A stretch of 64,000 nucleotides of DNA, taken from assembly GCF_902167145.1 (NCBI RefSeq), contig NW_023367179.1:62001-126000 (forward strand). Direction: 5' to 3'. The translations under genes and the position numbers were made by a program. This DNA comes from Zea mays. Taxonomy: Eukaryota; Streptophyta; Magnoliopsida; Poales; Poaceae. This document shows positions 52,901-64,000 of the stretch, piece after piece (within the stretch, counting starts at the first letter, position 1; every line of letters starts with the position of its first letter). The notes under the pieces were generated by a model. That model had not been told where the DNA came from and searched no databases. It saw only the letters and a list, made by a program, of their open reading frames with translations.

Positions 52901-53610
52901 ACGTGTTAGCCTTCGGTATTATTGAAAATGGTCGTTCATGGCTATTTTCGGCAAAATGGGGGTTGTGTGGCCATTCATTATCGACCAGAGGCTCGTACAC
53001 CTCACCCCACATATGTTTCCTTGCCATAGATCACATTCTTGGATTTCTGGTGGAGACCATTTCTTGGTCAAAAATCCGTACGTGTTAGCCTTTGGTATTT
53101 TTGAAAGTGGTCATTCATGGCTATTTTCGACAAAAATGGGGGTTGTGTGGCCATTGATCTTCGACCAGAGGCTCATACACCTCACTACACATATGTTTCC
53201 TTGCCATAGATCACATTCTTGGATTTATGGTGGAGACCATTTCTTGGTCAAAAATCCGTAGGTGTTAGCCTTCAGTGTCATTGAAAATGGTCGTTCATGG
53301 CTATTTTCGACAAAAATTAGGGTTGTGTGGCCATTGATCGTCGACCAGAGGCTCATACACCTCACCCCACATATGTTTCCTTGCCATAGATCACATTCTT
53401 GGATTTCTGGTGGAGACCATTTCTTGGTCAAAAATCCGTAGGTGTTAGCCTTCGGTATTATTGAAAATGGTCGTTCATGGCTATTTTCGACAAAAATGGG
53501 GGTTGTGTGGCCATTGATCATCGACCAGACGCTCATACACCTCACCCCACATATGTTTCCTTGCCATAGATCACATTCTTGGATTTCTGGTGGAGACCAT
53601 TTCTTGGTCA
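43980..53610. repeat. Compound knob duplication with 4.1-kb, 2.0-kb and 6.1-kb offsets
   Basis: The stretch of about 43.98-47.51 kb matches about 50.08-53.61 kb at an offset of 6100 bp. Within it, 47888-49886 and 49887-51885 are tandem copies (1999 bp). Shared markers are GGCAAACTGG, CCACTTATGTTTCC, GAAAATGGCCG and GGTCTCAAATCC, which occur in the same order at about 44.1, 48.2 and 50.2 kb. Confidence 0.75.
47587..47591. other. Microhomology deletion scar in a knob unit
   Basis: GGCTATTTTC is joined directly to TGGTGGAAACC. In other units more than 100 bp separate these words, and both sides share TTTC at the joint. Confidence 0.7.
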
Positions 53611-53702
53611 AAAATCCGTAGGTGTTAGCCTTCGGTATTATTGAAAATGGTCGTTCATGGCTATTTTCGACAAAAATGGGGGTTGTGTGGCCATTGATCA
53701 TC

Positions 53703-53707
53703 GACCA
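53703..53707. other. Second microhomology deletion scar
   Basis: CATCGACCA is joined directly to TTTCTTGGTC. In complete units these lie over 100 bp apart, and both sides carry GACCA. Confidence 0.7.
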
Positions 53708-56700
53708 TTTCTTGGTCTAAAATCCGTAGGTGTTATCCTCTAGTATTATTGAAAATGGTCGCTCATGGCTATTTTCAAGGTCACTCATGGCTATTTTCAT
53801 AAAAAAATGGGGGTTGTGTGGCCATTTATCATCGACTAGAGGCTCATAAACCTCACCCCACATATGTTTCCTTGCCATAGATTACATTCTTGGATTTCTG
53901 GTGGAAACCATTTCTTGGTTAAAAACTCGTACGTGTTAGCCTTCGGTATTATTGAAAATGGTCATTCATGGCTATTTTCGGCAAAATGGGGGTTGTGTGG
54001 CCATTGATCATCAACCAGAGGCTCGTACACCTCACCCCACATATGTTTCCTTGCCATAGATTGCATTCTTGGATTTTTGGTGGAGACCATTTCTTGGTCA
54101 AAAATCCGTAGGTGTTAGCCTTCGGTATTATTGAAAATGGTCGTTCATGGCTATTTTCGACAAAAATGGGGGTTGTGTGGCCATTGATCATCGACCAGAC
54201 GCTCATACACCTCACCCCACATATGTTTCCTTGCCATAGATCACATTCTTGGATTTCTGGTGGAGACCATTTCTTGTTCTAAAATCCGTAGGTGTTAGCC
54301 TCTAGTATTATTGAAAATGGTCGCTCATGGCTATTTTCAAGGTCGCTCATGGCTATTTTCATAAAAAATGGGGGTTGTGTGGCCATTTATCATCGACTAG
54401 AGGCTCATAAACCTCACCCCACATATGTTTCCTTGCCATAGATTACATTCTTGGATTTCTGGTGGAAACCATTTCTTGGTTAAAAACTCGTACGTGTTAG
54501 CCTTCGGTATTATTGAAAATGGTCATTCATGGCTATTTTCGGCAAAATGGGGGTTGTGTGGCCATTGATCATCAACCAGAGGCTCGTACACCTCACCCCA
54601 CATATGTTTCCTTGCCATAGATCATATTCTTGGATTTCTGGTGGAGACCATTTCTTGGTTAAAAATCCGTACGTGTTAGCCTTTGGTATTTTTGAAAATG
54701 GTCATTCATGGCTATTTTCGACAAAAATGGGGGTTGTGTGGCCATTGATCATCGACTAGAGGCTCATACACCTCACCCCACATATGTTTCCTTGCCATAG
54801 ATCACATTCTTGGATTTCTGGTGCAGACATTTCTTGGTCAAAAATCCGTAGGTGTTAGCCTTCGGTATTATTGAAAATGGTCGTTCATGGCTATTTTCGA
54901 CAAAAATGGGGGTTGTGTGGCCATTGATCATCGACCAGACGCTCATACACCTCACCCCACATATGTTTCCTTGCCATAGATCACATTCTTGGATTTCTGG
55001 TGGAGACCATTTCTTGGTCTAAAATCCGTAGGTGTTAGCCTCTAGTATTATTGAAAATGGTCGCTCATGGCTATTTTCAAGGTCGCTCATGGCTATTTTC
55101 ATAAAAAATGGGGGTTATGTGGCCATTTATCATCGACTAGAGGCTCATAAACCTCACCCCACATATGTTTCCTTGCCATAGATTACATTCTTGGATTTCT
55201 GGTGGAAACCATTTCTTGGTTAAAAACTCGTACATGTTAGCCTTCGGTATTATTGAAAATGGTCATTCATGGCTATTTTCGGCAAAATGGGGGTTGTGTG
55301 GCCATTGATCATCGACCAGAGGCTCATACACCTCACCCCACATATGTTTCCTTGCCATAGATCACATTCTTGGATTTCTGGTGGAGACCATTTCTTGGTC
55401 AAAAATCCGTAGGTGTTAGCCTTCGGTATTATTGAAAATGGTCGTTCATGGCTATTTTCGACAAAAATGGGGGTTGTGTGGCCATTGATCATCGACTAGA
55501 GGCTCATACACCTCACCCCACATATGTTTCCTTGCCATAGATCACATTCTTGGATTTCTGGTGGAGACCATTTCTTGGTCAAAAATCCGTAGGTGTTAGC
55601 CTTCGGTATTATTGAAAATGGTCGTTCATGGCTATTTTCGACAAAAATGGGGGTGTGTGGCCATTGATCATCGACCAGATGCTCATACACCTCACCCCAC
55701 ATATGTTTCCTTGCCATAGATCACATTCTTGGATTTCTGGTGGAGACCATTTCTTGGTCTAAAATCCGTAGGTCTTAGCCTCTAGTATTATTGAAAATGG
55801 TCGCTCATGGCTATTTTCATAAAAATTGGGGGTTGTGTGGCCATTTATCATCACCTAGAGGCTCATAAACCTCACCCCACATATGTTTCCTTGCCATAGA
55901 TAACATTCTTGGATTTCTGGTGGAGACCATTTCTTGGTTAAAAACTCGTACGTGTTAGCCTTCGGTATTATTCAAAATGGTCGTTCATGGCTATTTTCGG
56001 CAAAATGGGGGTCGTGTGGCCATTGATCATCGACCAGAGGATCATACACCTCACCCCACATATGTTTCCTTGCCATTGATCACATTCTTGGATTCCTGGT
56101 GGAGACCATTTCTTGGTCAAAAATCCATACGTGTTAGCCTTTGGTATTTTTGAAAATGGTCATTCATGGCTATTTTCGACAAAAATGGGGGTTGTGTGGC
56201 CATTGATCATCGACTAGAGGCTCATACACCTCACCCCACATATGTTTCCTTGCCATAGATCACATTCTTGGATTTCTGGTGGAGACCATTTCTTGGTCAA
56301 AAATCCGTAGGTGTTAGCCTTCGGTATTATTGAAAATGGTCGTTCATGGCTATTTTCGACAAAAATGGGGGTTGTGTGGCCATTGATCATCGACCAGACG
56401 CTCATACACCTCACCCCACATTTGTTTCCTTGCCATAGATCACATTCTTGGATTTCTGGTGGAGACCATTTCTTGGTCTAAAATCCGTAGGTGTTAGCCT
56501 CTAGTATTATTGAAAATGGTCGCTCATGGCTATTTTCAAGGTCGCTCATGGCTATTTTCATAAAAAATGGGGGTTGTGTGGCCATTTATCATCGACTAGA
56601 GGCTCATAAACCTCACCCCACATATGTTTCCTTGCCATAGATTACATTCTTGGATTTCTGGTGGAAACCATTTCTTGGTTAAAAACGCGTACGTGTTAGC

Positions 56701-58184
56701 CTTCGGTATTATTGAAAATGGTCATTCATGGCTATTTTCGGCAAAATGGGGGTTGTGTGGCCATTGATCGTCGACCAGAGGCTCATACACCTCACCCCAC
56801 ATATGTTTCCTTGTCGTAGATCACATTCTTGGATTTCTGGTGGAGACCATTTCTTGGTCAAAAAACCGTAGGTGTTAGCCTTCGATATTATTGAAAATGG
56901 TCGTTCATGGCTATTTTCAGCAAAATGGGGGTTCTGTGGCCATTGATCATCGACCAGAGGCTCGTACACCTCACCCCACATATGTTTCCTTGCCATAGAT
57001 CACATTCTTGGATTTCTGGTGGAGACCATTTCTTGGTCAAAAATCCGTAGGTGTTAGCCTTCGGTATTATTGAAAATGGTCGTTCATGGCTATTTTCGGC
57101 AAAATGGGGGTTCTGTGGCCATTGATCATCGACCAGAGGCTCGTACACCTCACCCCACATATGTTTACTTGCCATAGATCACATTCTTGGATTTCTGGTG
57201 GAGACCATTTCTTGGTCAAAAATCCGTAGGTGTTAGCCTTCGGTATTATTGAAAATGGTCGTTCATGGCTATTTTCGACAAAAATGGGGGTTGTGTGGCC
57301 ATTGATCATCGACCAGAGGCTCATACACCTCACCCCACATATGTTTCCTCGCCATAGATCACATTCTTGGATTTCTGGTGGAGACCATTTCTTGGTCAAA
57401 AATCCGTAGGTCTTAGCCTCTAATATTATTGAAAATGGTCGCTCATGGCTATTTTCGGCAAAATGGGGGTTCTGTGGCCATTGATCGTCGACCAGAGGCT
57501 CATACACCTCACCCCACATATGTTTCCTTGTCGTAGATCACATTCTTGGATTTCTGGTGGAGACCATTTCTTGGTCAAAAATCCGTAGGTGTTAGCATTC
57601 GATATTATTGAAAATGGTCGTTCATGGCTATTTTCGACAAAAATGGGGGTTGTGTGGCCATTGATCATCGACCAGAGGCTCATACACCTCACCCCACATA
57701 TGTTTCCTTGCCATAGATCACATTCTTGGATTTCTGGTGGAGACCATTTCTTGGTCAAAAATCTGTAGGTGTTAGCCTTCGGTATTATTGAAAATGGTCG
57801 TTCATGGCTATTTTCGACAAAAATGGGGGTTGTGTGGCCATTGATCATCGACCAGACGCTCATACACCTCACCCCACATATGTTTCCTTGCCATAGATCA
57901 CATTCTTGGATTTCTGGTGGAGACCATTTCTTGGTCTAAAATCCGTAGGTGTTAGCCTCTAGTATTATTGAAAATGGTCGCTCATGGCTATTTTCAAGGT
58001 CGCTCATGGCTATTTTCATAAAAAATGGGGGTTGTGTGGCCATTTTCATCGACTAGAGGTTCATAAACCTCACCCCACATATGTTTCCTTGCCATAGATC
58101 ACATTCTTGGATTTCTGGTGGAGACCATTTCTTGGTCAAAAATCCGTACGTGTTAGCCTTTGGTATTTTTGAAAATGGTCGTTC

Positions 58185-58196
58185 ATGGCTTGGTCG
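58185..58196. other. Second orientation switch (reverse to forward)
   Basis: Reverse-orientation sequence ends in GTTCATGGCT (58190) and forward sequence starts TGGTCGATGATCAATGG. Unlike the switch at 14333, the two sides are different parts of the unit, so no tight palindrome forms. Confidence 0.88.
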
Positions 58197-59757
58197 ATGA
58201 TCAATGGCCACACAACCCCCATTTTTTATGAAAATAGCCATGAGCGACCATTTTCAATAATACTAGAGGCTAAGACCTACGGATTTTTGACCAAGAAATG
58301 GTCTCCACCAGAAATCCAAGAATGTGATCTATGGCAAGGAAACATATGTGGGGTGAGGTGTATGAGCCTCTCGTCGATGATCAATGGCCACACAACCCCC
58401 ATTTTTGTCGAAAATAGCCATGAATGACCATTTACAATAATACCGAAGGCTAACACCTACGGATTTTTGACCAAGAAATGGTCTCCACCAGAAATCCAAG
58501 AATGTGATCTATGGCAAGGAAACATATGTGGGGTGAGGTGTATGAGCCTATGGTCGATGATCAATGGCCACACAACCCCCATTTTTGTCGAAAATAGCCA
58601 TGAACGACCATTTTCAATAATATCGAAGGCTAACACCTACGGATTTTTGACCAAGAAATGGTCTCCACCAGAAATCCAAGAATGTGATCTACGACAAGGA
58701 AACATATGTGGGGTGAGGTGTATGAGCCTCTGGTCGACGATCAATGGCCACACAACCCCCATTTTGCCGAAAATAGCCATGAATGACCATTTTCAATAAT
58801 ACCGAAGGCTAACACGTACGAGTTTTTAACCAAGAAATGGTTTCCACCAGAAATCCAAGAATGTAATCTATGGCAAGGAAACATATGTGGGGTGAGGTTT
58901 ATGAGCCTCTAGTCGATGATAAATGGCCACACAACCCCCATTTTTATGAAAATAGCCATGAGCGACCTTGAAAATAGCCATGAGCGACCATTTTCAATAA
59001 TACTAGAGGCTAACACCTACGGATTTTAGACCAAGAAATGGTCTCCACCAGAAATCCAAGAATGTGATCTATGGCAAGGAAACATATGTGGGGTGAGGTG
59101 TATGAGCGTCTGGTCGATGATCAATGGCCACACAACCCCCATTTTTGTCGAAAATAGCCATGAACGACCATTTTCAATAATACCGAAGGCTAACACCTAC
59201 GGATTTTTGACCAAGAAATGGTCTCCACCAGAAATCTAAGAATGTGATCTATGGCAAGGAAACATATGTGGGGTGAGATATATGAGCCTCTAGTCGATGA
59301 TAAATGGCCACACAACCCCCATTGTTTTATGAAAATAGCCATGAGCGACCATTTTCAATAATATTAGAGGCTAAGACCTACGGATTTTTGACCAAGAAAT
59401 GGTCTCCACCAGAAATCCAAGAATGTGATCTATGGCAAGGAAACATATGTGGGGTGAGGTGTATGAGCCTCTGGTCGATGATCAATGGCCACACAACCCC
59501 CATTTTTGTCGAAAATAGCCATGAACGACCATTTTCAATAATATCGAAGGCTAACACCTACGGATTTTTGACCAAGAAATGGTCTCCACCAGAAATCCAA
59601 GAATGTGATCTATGGCAAGGAAACATATGTGGGTGAGGTGTACGAGCCTCTGGTCGATGATTAATGGCCACACAACCCCCAATTTTTATGAAAATAGCCA
59701 TGAGAGACCATTTTCAATAATAATAGAGGCTAAGACCTACGGATTTTTGACCAAGAA
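58191..59757 (+). repeat. Knob180 satellite array, forward orientation (right end)
   Basis: Just under nine units. The last is cut at ACCAAGAA by the end of the CACTA transposon. The unit order resembles 1600-2400 in the left forward block, including the short CCCCCATTTTTATG variant. Confidence 0.93.
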
Positions 59758-60170
59758 CACTACAGGAAAACAGTTAATTCCCGTCGGCCTGAAACCGACG
59801 GGAATAAGCCCTAAACCGACGGGAATAAGTAATTCCCGTCGGTTTAGGGCTTATTCCCGTCGGTTTCAGGCCGACGGGCGTCCCTTGTCGGGGATAAGGT
59901 TATCCCCGTCGGCGGCTGACGGGAATAATTAATTCCCGTCGGCTAGATAGTGGCCGACGGGAATTACGGCTAATTCCCGTCGGTTCTGCTAGCCGACGGG
60001 AGTTATGAGTTAATTCCCGTCGGTTCCCTAGGCCGACGGGAGTTATTAATTAATTCCCGTCGGCCCCACGTGGCCGACGGGAATTAACTGGGCCGACGGG
60101 AGTTAATAGTTAATTCCCGTCGGTTCGACCATAGCCGACGGGAATTAACTGGGCCGACGGGAATTACTGT
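59758..60170. repeat. CACTA terminal and subterminal repeats
   Basis: The terminal repeat begins CACTACAGGAAAA. It is followed by more than 20 copies, in both orientations, of a word built on CCGACGGGAATTA / TAATTCCCGTCGG. Such clusters bind the TnpA-type protein in En/Spm-like elements (family knowledge). Pairs of opposite orientation could fold into many small hairpins. Confidence 0.9.
59780..59878. repeat. Perfect 47-bp inverted repeat near the CACTA terminus
   Basis: Arms 59780-59826 and 59832-59878 are exact reverse complements, separated by AAGTA. The pair begins 22 bp inside the element end and contains four of the subterminal words. Confidence 0.95.
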
Positions 60171-60451
60171 ATATTGCTACAAAAACAGCACTAAATTATG
60201 TCACTATTTCTGCACACATAACATATATCAAACATAATCACATATAACAGCCACATTACAAACACATGTAGAGATACGACATCCACAAACACATGCATTT
60301 AGACATAGTGCATTTATAATTAAAACATCCACCAACGTGTACGACATAGTATTCAAACATAACATCCACCAACATCAAACAACAAGTACGACATAGTATT
60401 GAACATAACATCCATCAACGAGTACGACATTTCAAACATAAGTTTAAGTGT
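60171..60451. other. Non-coding region downstream of the TnpA-like gene
   Basis: AT-rich sequence, the expected 3' untranslated region and terminator area of the leftward genes. It includes an imperfect direct repeat: GTACGACATAGTATT at 60339 and 60386, with a shorter piece at 60422. No gene is seen. Confidence 0.6.
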
Positions 60452-62880
60452 TTAGAGATAACCACCACTTGGGTGGTTAGAGCTATGACCGCTGCCGCCT
60501 TCACCACCAGGAGGAGGGAACGCGAAGAGCGAGTCAACAAATCCAGTCCCTACTGCTGGATCAGACCCACTGCCACCCGCTTCAGGCGTAACCTATGCAA
60601 GTTAGCAAATATCAACACGTTAAATGCAAATATCAAAAAGTATACAAGTGTATAAATTAATGGAGAGTTATCAAACGTACCCTATCTCCAGGTGCAGGTA
60701 TATGTGTCGGAGGGGTGGTGAACTGTGGTGGTGGAACTGGTGTGTTTGCAAATTGGCTCCATTGTGGTGGCGGTGGAAAATTTGATGTCATGCCCTGTTG
60801 CTGCATTAACTGTTAAACACATATGTGTTACTACTGAAGATGTTGTATTGAAATATAATAATTTAGAGTTCGGATTATGTGTACTCACTTGATACATCGC
60901 TTGATTATGAGCATTGCAAGCTTCCATAAATTCGCGTTGTTGTCTCATCTCTTCACGCATCCTCATAATCTCCAACTCCTGCTCGTTCGGTCGACGAGAG
61001 CATGAGCTACGGGAAGATGAACCCGTCCTCTGAGATCTCACCGACGACGAGTCAATGAATCCGTCGAAGAGTCCGTATCTATAAGTGATTCAAAAAATGT
61101 TATTACTGCATAATCAATTTAGTGTCAACCATATAATTTCATAAGTTAGAGCTTACCGTCCATGCGCTTTGCCACCACCACTTGCGTACACCACCGAGGG
61201 ATCGACCGGTTCATGGCGCCAGTCGTAGTCAGGGCCATGGCGACGAACCATCTCCTCCCCATATGCCGCCTATACATCATTCACAACCTTACAAATGCAG
61301 GAATTTATATACTTTGAACGTTTGAACTTTTGAGCCAAAACTCACCAAGCGATCCGTGGCTGTCTGGCTGCAGAGCTGGTCAGGGTTGTTCGGGTCTGGT
61401 CCTTTGTGGCCCTCCTGGTAGACCTCAATGTCACTAGGCTTTTGGCCACTAGTAGCTTCCTGTATAAACAAAAAACATTCATAAGCAATCGTATTATTTG
61501 TTGATCGACATAGAAAGATGAAACTTACCATTCTTTTAGCTTTTCGTATCATGTCGTCACCGCCAAACTTGTGGTTAGGATTGGTTCCTCGACATTGTCT
61601 GTGATGCGCTGACGCTTTCTGGAAGCCTTCAGAAGCCCAATATCGACACCAAGAATAGTACGCATCAGGCACGGGCGCCATCCATGGAACCATCACCTGC
61701 ACACACACAATGTTACATATTATATCAATCACGACAATAAATATAAAGGGTAAAACAGATTGAATACTAACCTCACGATATTGATCCTCAGTCAAATATA
61801 TCTTTGAGGACCCTTCCTTTTTATTCAAGGGGCCTGCTTCTTCCGGATGCTTTTGAAAATACAGGTTTGTAGCCTGAATTCTCGCATAGTATATGGCATC
61901 CTTCACCAGCTTCTTTGCATTATTTTGCAAGACACGTTCAGCGTGCCCCATGTAATCCTCTCCGTCAGGCAACCGATATCGAAGCTACAACATAAAGAAT
62001 ACAAATGGTATAAGTCATAGATTTACAATATTAAGAAACATAACAAAAATAATAAAGAATTCATACCCAAAAGTCATTACGCACAAGTCCCTGTCTGTCG
62101 GTGTGGTTTCGTTCCTTTTTAAACTTGTACTCATCCCAGGTACTGACGAGCACCTCATCCTCGGTATCACCGTTTGACACCTTCACTATACCAGGGTAGT
62201 GAAGGCGGCAAAGAGAACCCAACGTAAGGTTAACCTGAGTGTGGTGTCCCTTGCCGTCAAAGGACAGGTCCTCCCAATTCCTGCATTACACAAAAACATT
62301 AACAATACACATAATAGTTATATTAGATAAGTTAATATATTACACTCACCGATCTCCATGTGGCATGATTAAAGTCCTATCAGCCTCTCGCTCTATCGCG
62401 TGACGAGGCTTTACTGAGTGGCTTTTTCTTGAGCGACGTGTGCGTGTCGCTGAAGAGCCTCCCGAGCCATCATCCATCGGGTTGTCAGCCGGTTCGCCCT
62501 GTTGGCCCCACTGGTCCCACGCCTGTTGCTGCTCTCTCTGGTGGTCCCACTGGTCCCATGGCTGATGATGCTGTGCGGCCTGGTCCCATGTCACGTGCTC
62601 CACCTCCTCATTGAGCTCCACCTCCTCATTGTGCTGCTCAGCCTCATTGTGCTGCTCCTCCTCAATGTGCTGCTCCTCAGTGTGCTGCTCATCCTGGTAC
62701 ATACAACTCAAGATTTATTTGTAAATATGTAAACAAATTTATTTGTACAAGATATGTTACCTCATCTCCATGTACCACGCTCAATAGCTCTCGACGTCTG
62801 CTGCTGCTCGAAGAACTGCCCTGAAAAAGGCCCAGGCCCTTGAACAACCCTTTCACTGACTTCTTTGATTTTGGCGGCAT
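60452..62880 (-). CDS. TnpA-like CACTA accessory transposition protein, 10 exons, intact
   Basis: Coding exons in transcript order: 62880-62761, 62693-62350, 62280-62067, 61984-61772, 61696-61529, 61459-61346, 61269-61157, 61078-60889, 60809-60681, 60592-60452. All nine introns are GT-AG and the frame stays open for 581 codons to TAA. The N-terminus is basic, then Ser-rich. Exon 2 is rich in His, Gln, Glu and Trp, with a basic end. Exons 3-6 resemble the plant Ptta/En/Spm transposase domain (PF03004, from memory). Exon 8 has an Arg/Ser tract and a predicted coiled coil, and the C-terminus is Pro/Gly-rich. Such proteins bind subterminal repeats and assist the TNP2 transposase. The ATG is one base after a splice acceptor (AG at 62882-62883), so the leader is spliced. 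Confidence 0.85.
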
Positions 62881-62881
62881 C

Positions 62882-62971
62882 CTGCATAAAAAATAAGAAA
62901 TTATTCATTAGTGCATCAAAAATGACATAATACTTAAAATATAAACAAATGAAATAACAAAACAACTTTAC
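62882..62971 (-). other. Candidate 90-bp intron between the TNP2-like stop and the TnpA-like ATG
   Basis: On the - strand a donor GTAAAG lies four bases after the TNP2-like stop, and a T-rich tract ends in ATGCAG one base before the TnpA-like ATG. The acceptor could instead join a distant upstream leader exon, skipping the TNP2 region, as in En/Spm. Confidence 0.55.
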
Positions 62972-62974
62972 TTG

Positions 62975-64000
62975 TTAAATATCATCAAAATCAGGATCTA
63001 TTTGTTCTCTTCTATGCAGAGGTCGCCATGTAACTTTTCTCCTAACAGGTTGTCTTCTCCGCCTCTCGGGAAAAGTTAAGTCGTTAACGTCTGCAACTAG
63101 TGAATCTAATGCCGGTGCAGGATCAATATGAAAACTAGTTGGCAACTCTTCTTCTTGAAACACCTCATCAACCTGCTCAAGGTGACCAATTTGATATTCG
63201 TCCTCACCAGGAGTGTATAGGCGTTCTCGGGGATTTACATTGTACACAACCCTCCATTTAGACAACTTTTTGCATGGATATGTCGAGAAATAAACTTGGT
63301 CTGCTTGATGGGCAAGGATATACGTGTCATGTCCTTGAAGCAATTTCTCAGGTTGGATCTGTGTCATCCCAAATTCGGTCCTATAATACTTCGGGTCATA
63401 CCATTTACACTCAAAGAAAACTAGCGCTAAAGGCTTATTTCCAGCAAATGTAATCTCGATTATATTTTTGATTTTCCCGTAATAGCAGGCTTCGTGTCCT
63501 TCCATGTCGGTTGCCCTAGTAACGACTCCACTATTTTGAGTGGCGGCCATAGGATGACTTGATTCGAAAATGCTTGAACGAAAGCGATATCCATTGACGT
63601 CGTAACGTCCATAGCTTTTGGCAGTTACGCTTCCAATAGATAACTGACGTAAGTCATCATTCAAATTCATTTCCTCCCCAAACTGTCAATCATGCCACAA
63701 AGCATTAGCAAATTCTGTAATATTAGTTAAATGAAATTAGCTCTCGGAGCCACATAATTAAGACTTACACGGTCCCGAAGCCACATAATGAAATTAGGTC
63801 GCCCATGCATACCATCGCGTCGCAATTTGTCTATGTCTCTCGCTGTTGGCCTACCGAGACACCTCATGTTTTGTTCATCAAACTCGCTGTCAAATATTAT
63901 TGTATGACATGAGATATTTGATAACATTAACTAATTCACATATGAACAGTTTAAGAAAACAAGTCTTACACAAAGTATTTCTCCACCTCAGGCATATTTG
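62975..64000 (-). CDS. TNP2-like CACTA transposase, C-terminal part
   Basis: Three exons are visible in transcript order: 64000-63970 (cut by the window), 63886-63769 and 63682-62975, ending at TAA. Splice sites are GT-AG and the joined frame is continuous. The last exon encodes a region matching the DUF4216 domain found at the C-terminus of plant TNP2 transposases (motifs YYGKIKNIIEI and ALVFFECKWYDP, about 63440-63370), then an acidic stretch and a basic Arg-rich end. The catalytic domain and DUF4218 should lie beyond 64000. TNP2 proteins cut and join transposon ends. No stop or frameshift is seen in the visible part. Confidence 0.85.

Larger units (their letters stand above)
39336..58190 (-). 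repeat. Knob180 satellite array, reverse orientation (right part)
   Basis: About 105 more units in the same orientation as 14334-29914, resuming the knob unit that the retrotransposon split. The block holds two different ~2-kb tandem duplications, a 6.1-kb-spaced copy pair and two short internal deletions. It ends where orientation flips at 58190/58191. Confidence 0.95.
59758..64000 (-). mobile_element. CACTA (En/Spm-like) transposon, 3' portion
   Basis: It starts CACTACAGGAAAA directly against knob sequence, followed by about 400 bp of subterminal repeats and two genes on the - strand (TnpA-like and TNP2-like). This is the 3' end in transcript terms; the 5' end is beyond the window. Candidate 3-bp target duplication is GAA (59755-59757), unverifiable here. 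The gene frames seen are intact, so the element could be autonomous. Confidence 0.92.

Noticed and set aside
1..59757. CRISPR-like regular repeats
   Set aside because: Units are contiguous satellite copies with no unique spacers between repeats, in plant DNA with eukaryotic transposons.
1..59757. TR-1 knob repeat, CentC centromere repeat or telomere repeats
   Set aside because: Only the 180-bp unit is seen; no 350-bp TR-1-like or 156-bp CentC-like sequence or TTTAGGG arrays were found by eye.
59612..59932. A + strand frame of 106 codons crossing the knob/CACTA boundary
   Set aside because: It is half satellite and half subterminal repeat, with no family resemblance; a chance frame.
62346..62349. 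Exon 2 of the TnpA-like gene ending at an in-frame TGA
   Set aside because: The TGA overlaps a consensus donor (GTGAGT) and the next exon continues in phase with related coding sequence, so it is intronic.

Overview
The window is plant nuclear DNA, almost certainly from maize or a close relative (Zea/Tripsacum). About 50 kb of the 64 kb is a tandem array of a ~180-bp satellite that I recognise as the maize knob repeat (knob180), the main component of heterochromatic knobs. I see no ordinary cellular gene, no tRNA or rRNA, and none of the other common maize satellites (TR-1, CentC).

Layout: 1-14333, knob180 in forward orientation. 14334-29914, knob180 in reverse orientation. 29915-39335, a nested Ty3/Gypsy LTR retrotransposon of the Tat lineage on the + strand, with 583-bp LTRs and a 5-bp target duplication (AGTAT). 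39336-58190, reverse knob180 continues. 58191-59757, forward knob180 again. 59758 to the window end, one end of a CACTA (En/Spm-like) DNA transposon whose genes run leftward on the - strand and whose other end lies outside.

The knob array is not uniform. It holds recent tandem segmental copies (periods about 742, 899, 1100, 1999 and 2064 bp) and a 6.1-kb-spaced duplication. Much of the forward array (about 5.3-14.3 kb) reappears inverted at about 17.8-29.5 kb, with different local expansions in each arm. Unequal exchange, inversion and small microhomology deletions have all left traces.

The retrotransposon has LTRs that look identical by eye, yet its coding region is broken: gag is almost absent, pol has two in-frame stops, and a second gene on the opposite strand has a frameshift. 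It therefore looks like a young insertion of an already defective copy, moved by proteins supplied in trans. The opposite-strand gene (about 900 codons) has two clean phase-0 GT-AG introns and its own TATA box.

The CACTA element carries the 3' part of a TNP2-like transposase gene and a complete TnpA-like gene. I could trace ten exons of the latter with consensus splice sites and an unbroken 581-codon frame. The TnpA-like ATG lies one base after a splice acceptor and just downstream of the TNP2 stop, which suggests the two proteins share a precursor RNA, as in En/Spm. Nothing here is clearly a new class of system. The most interesting points are the inverted and higher-order structure of the knob, the spliced antisense gene, and the apparently intact CACTA genes in knob DNA.
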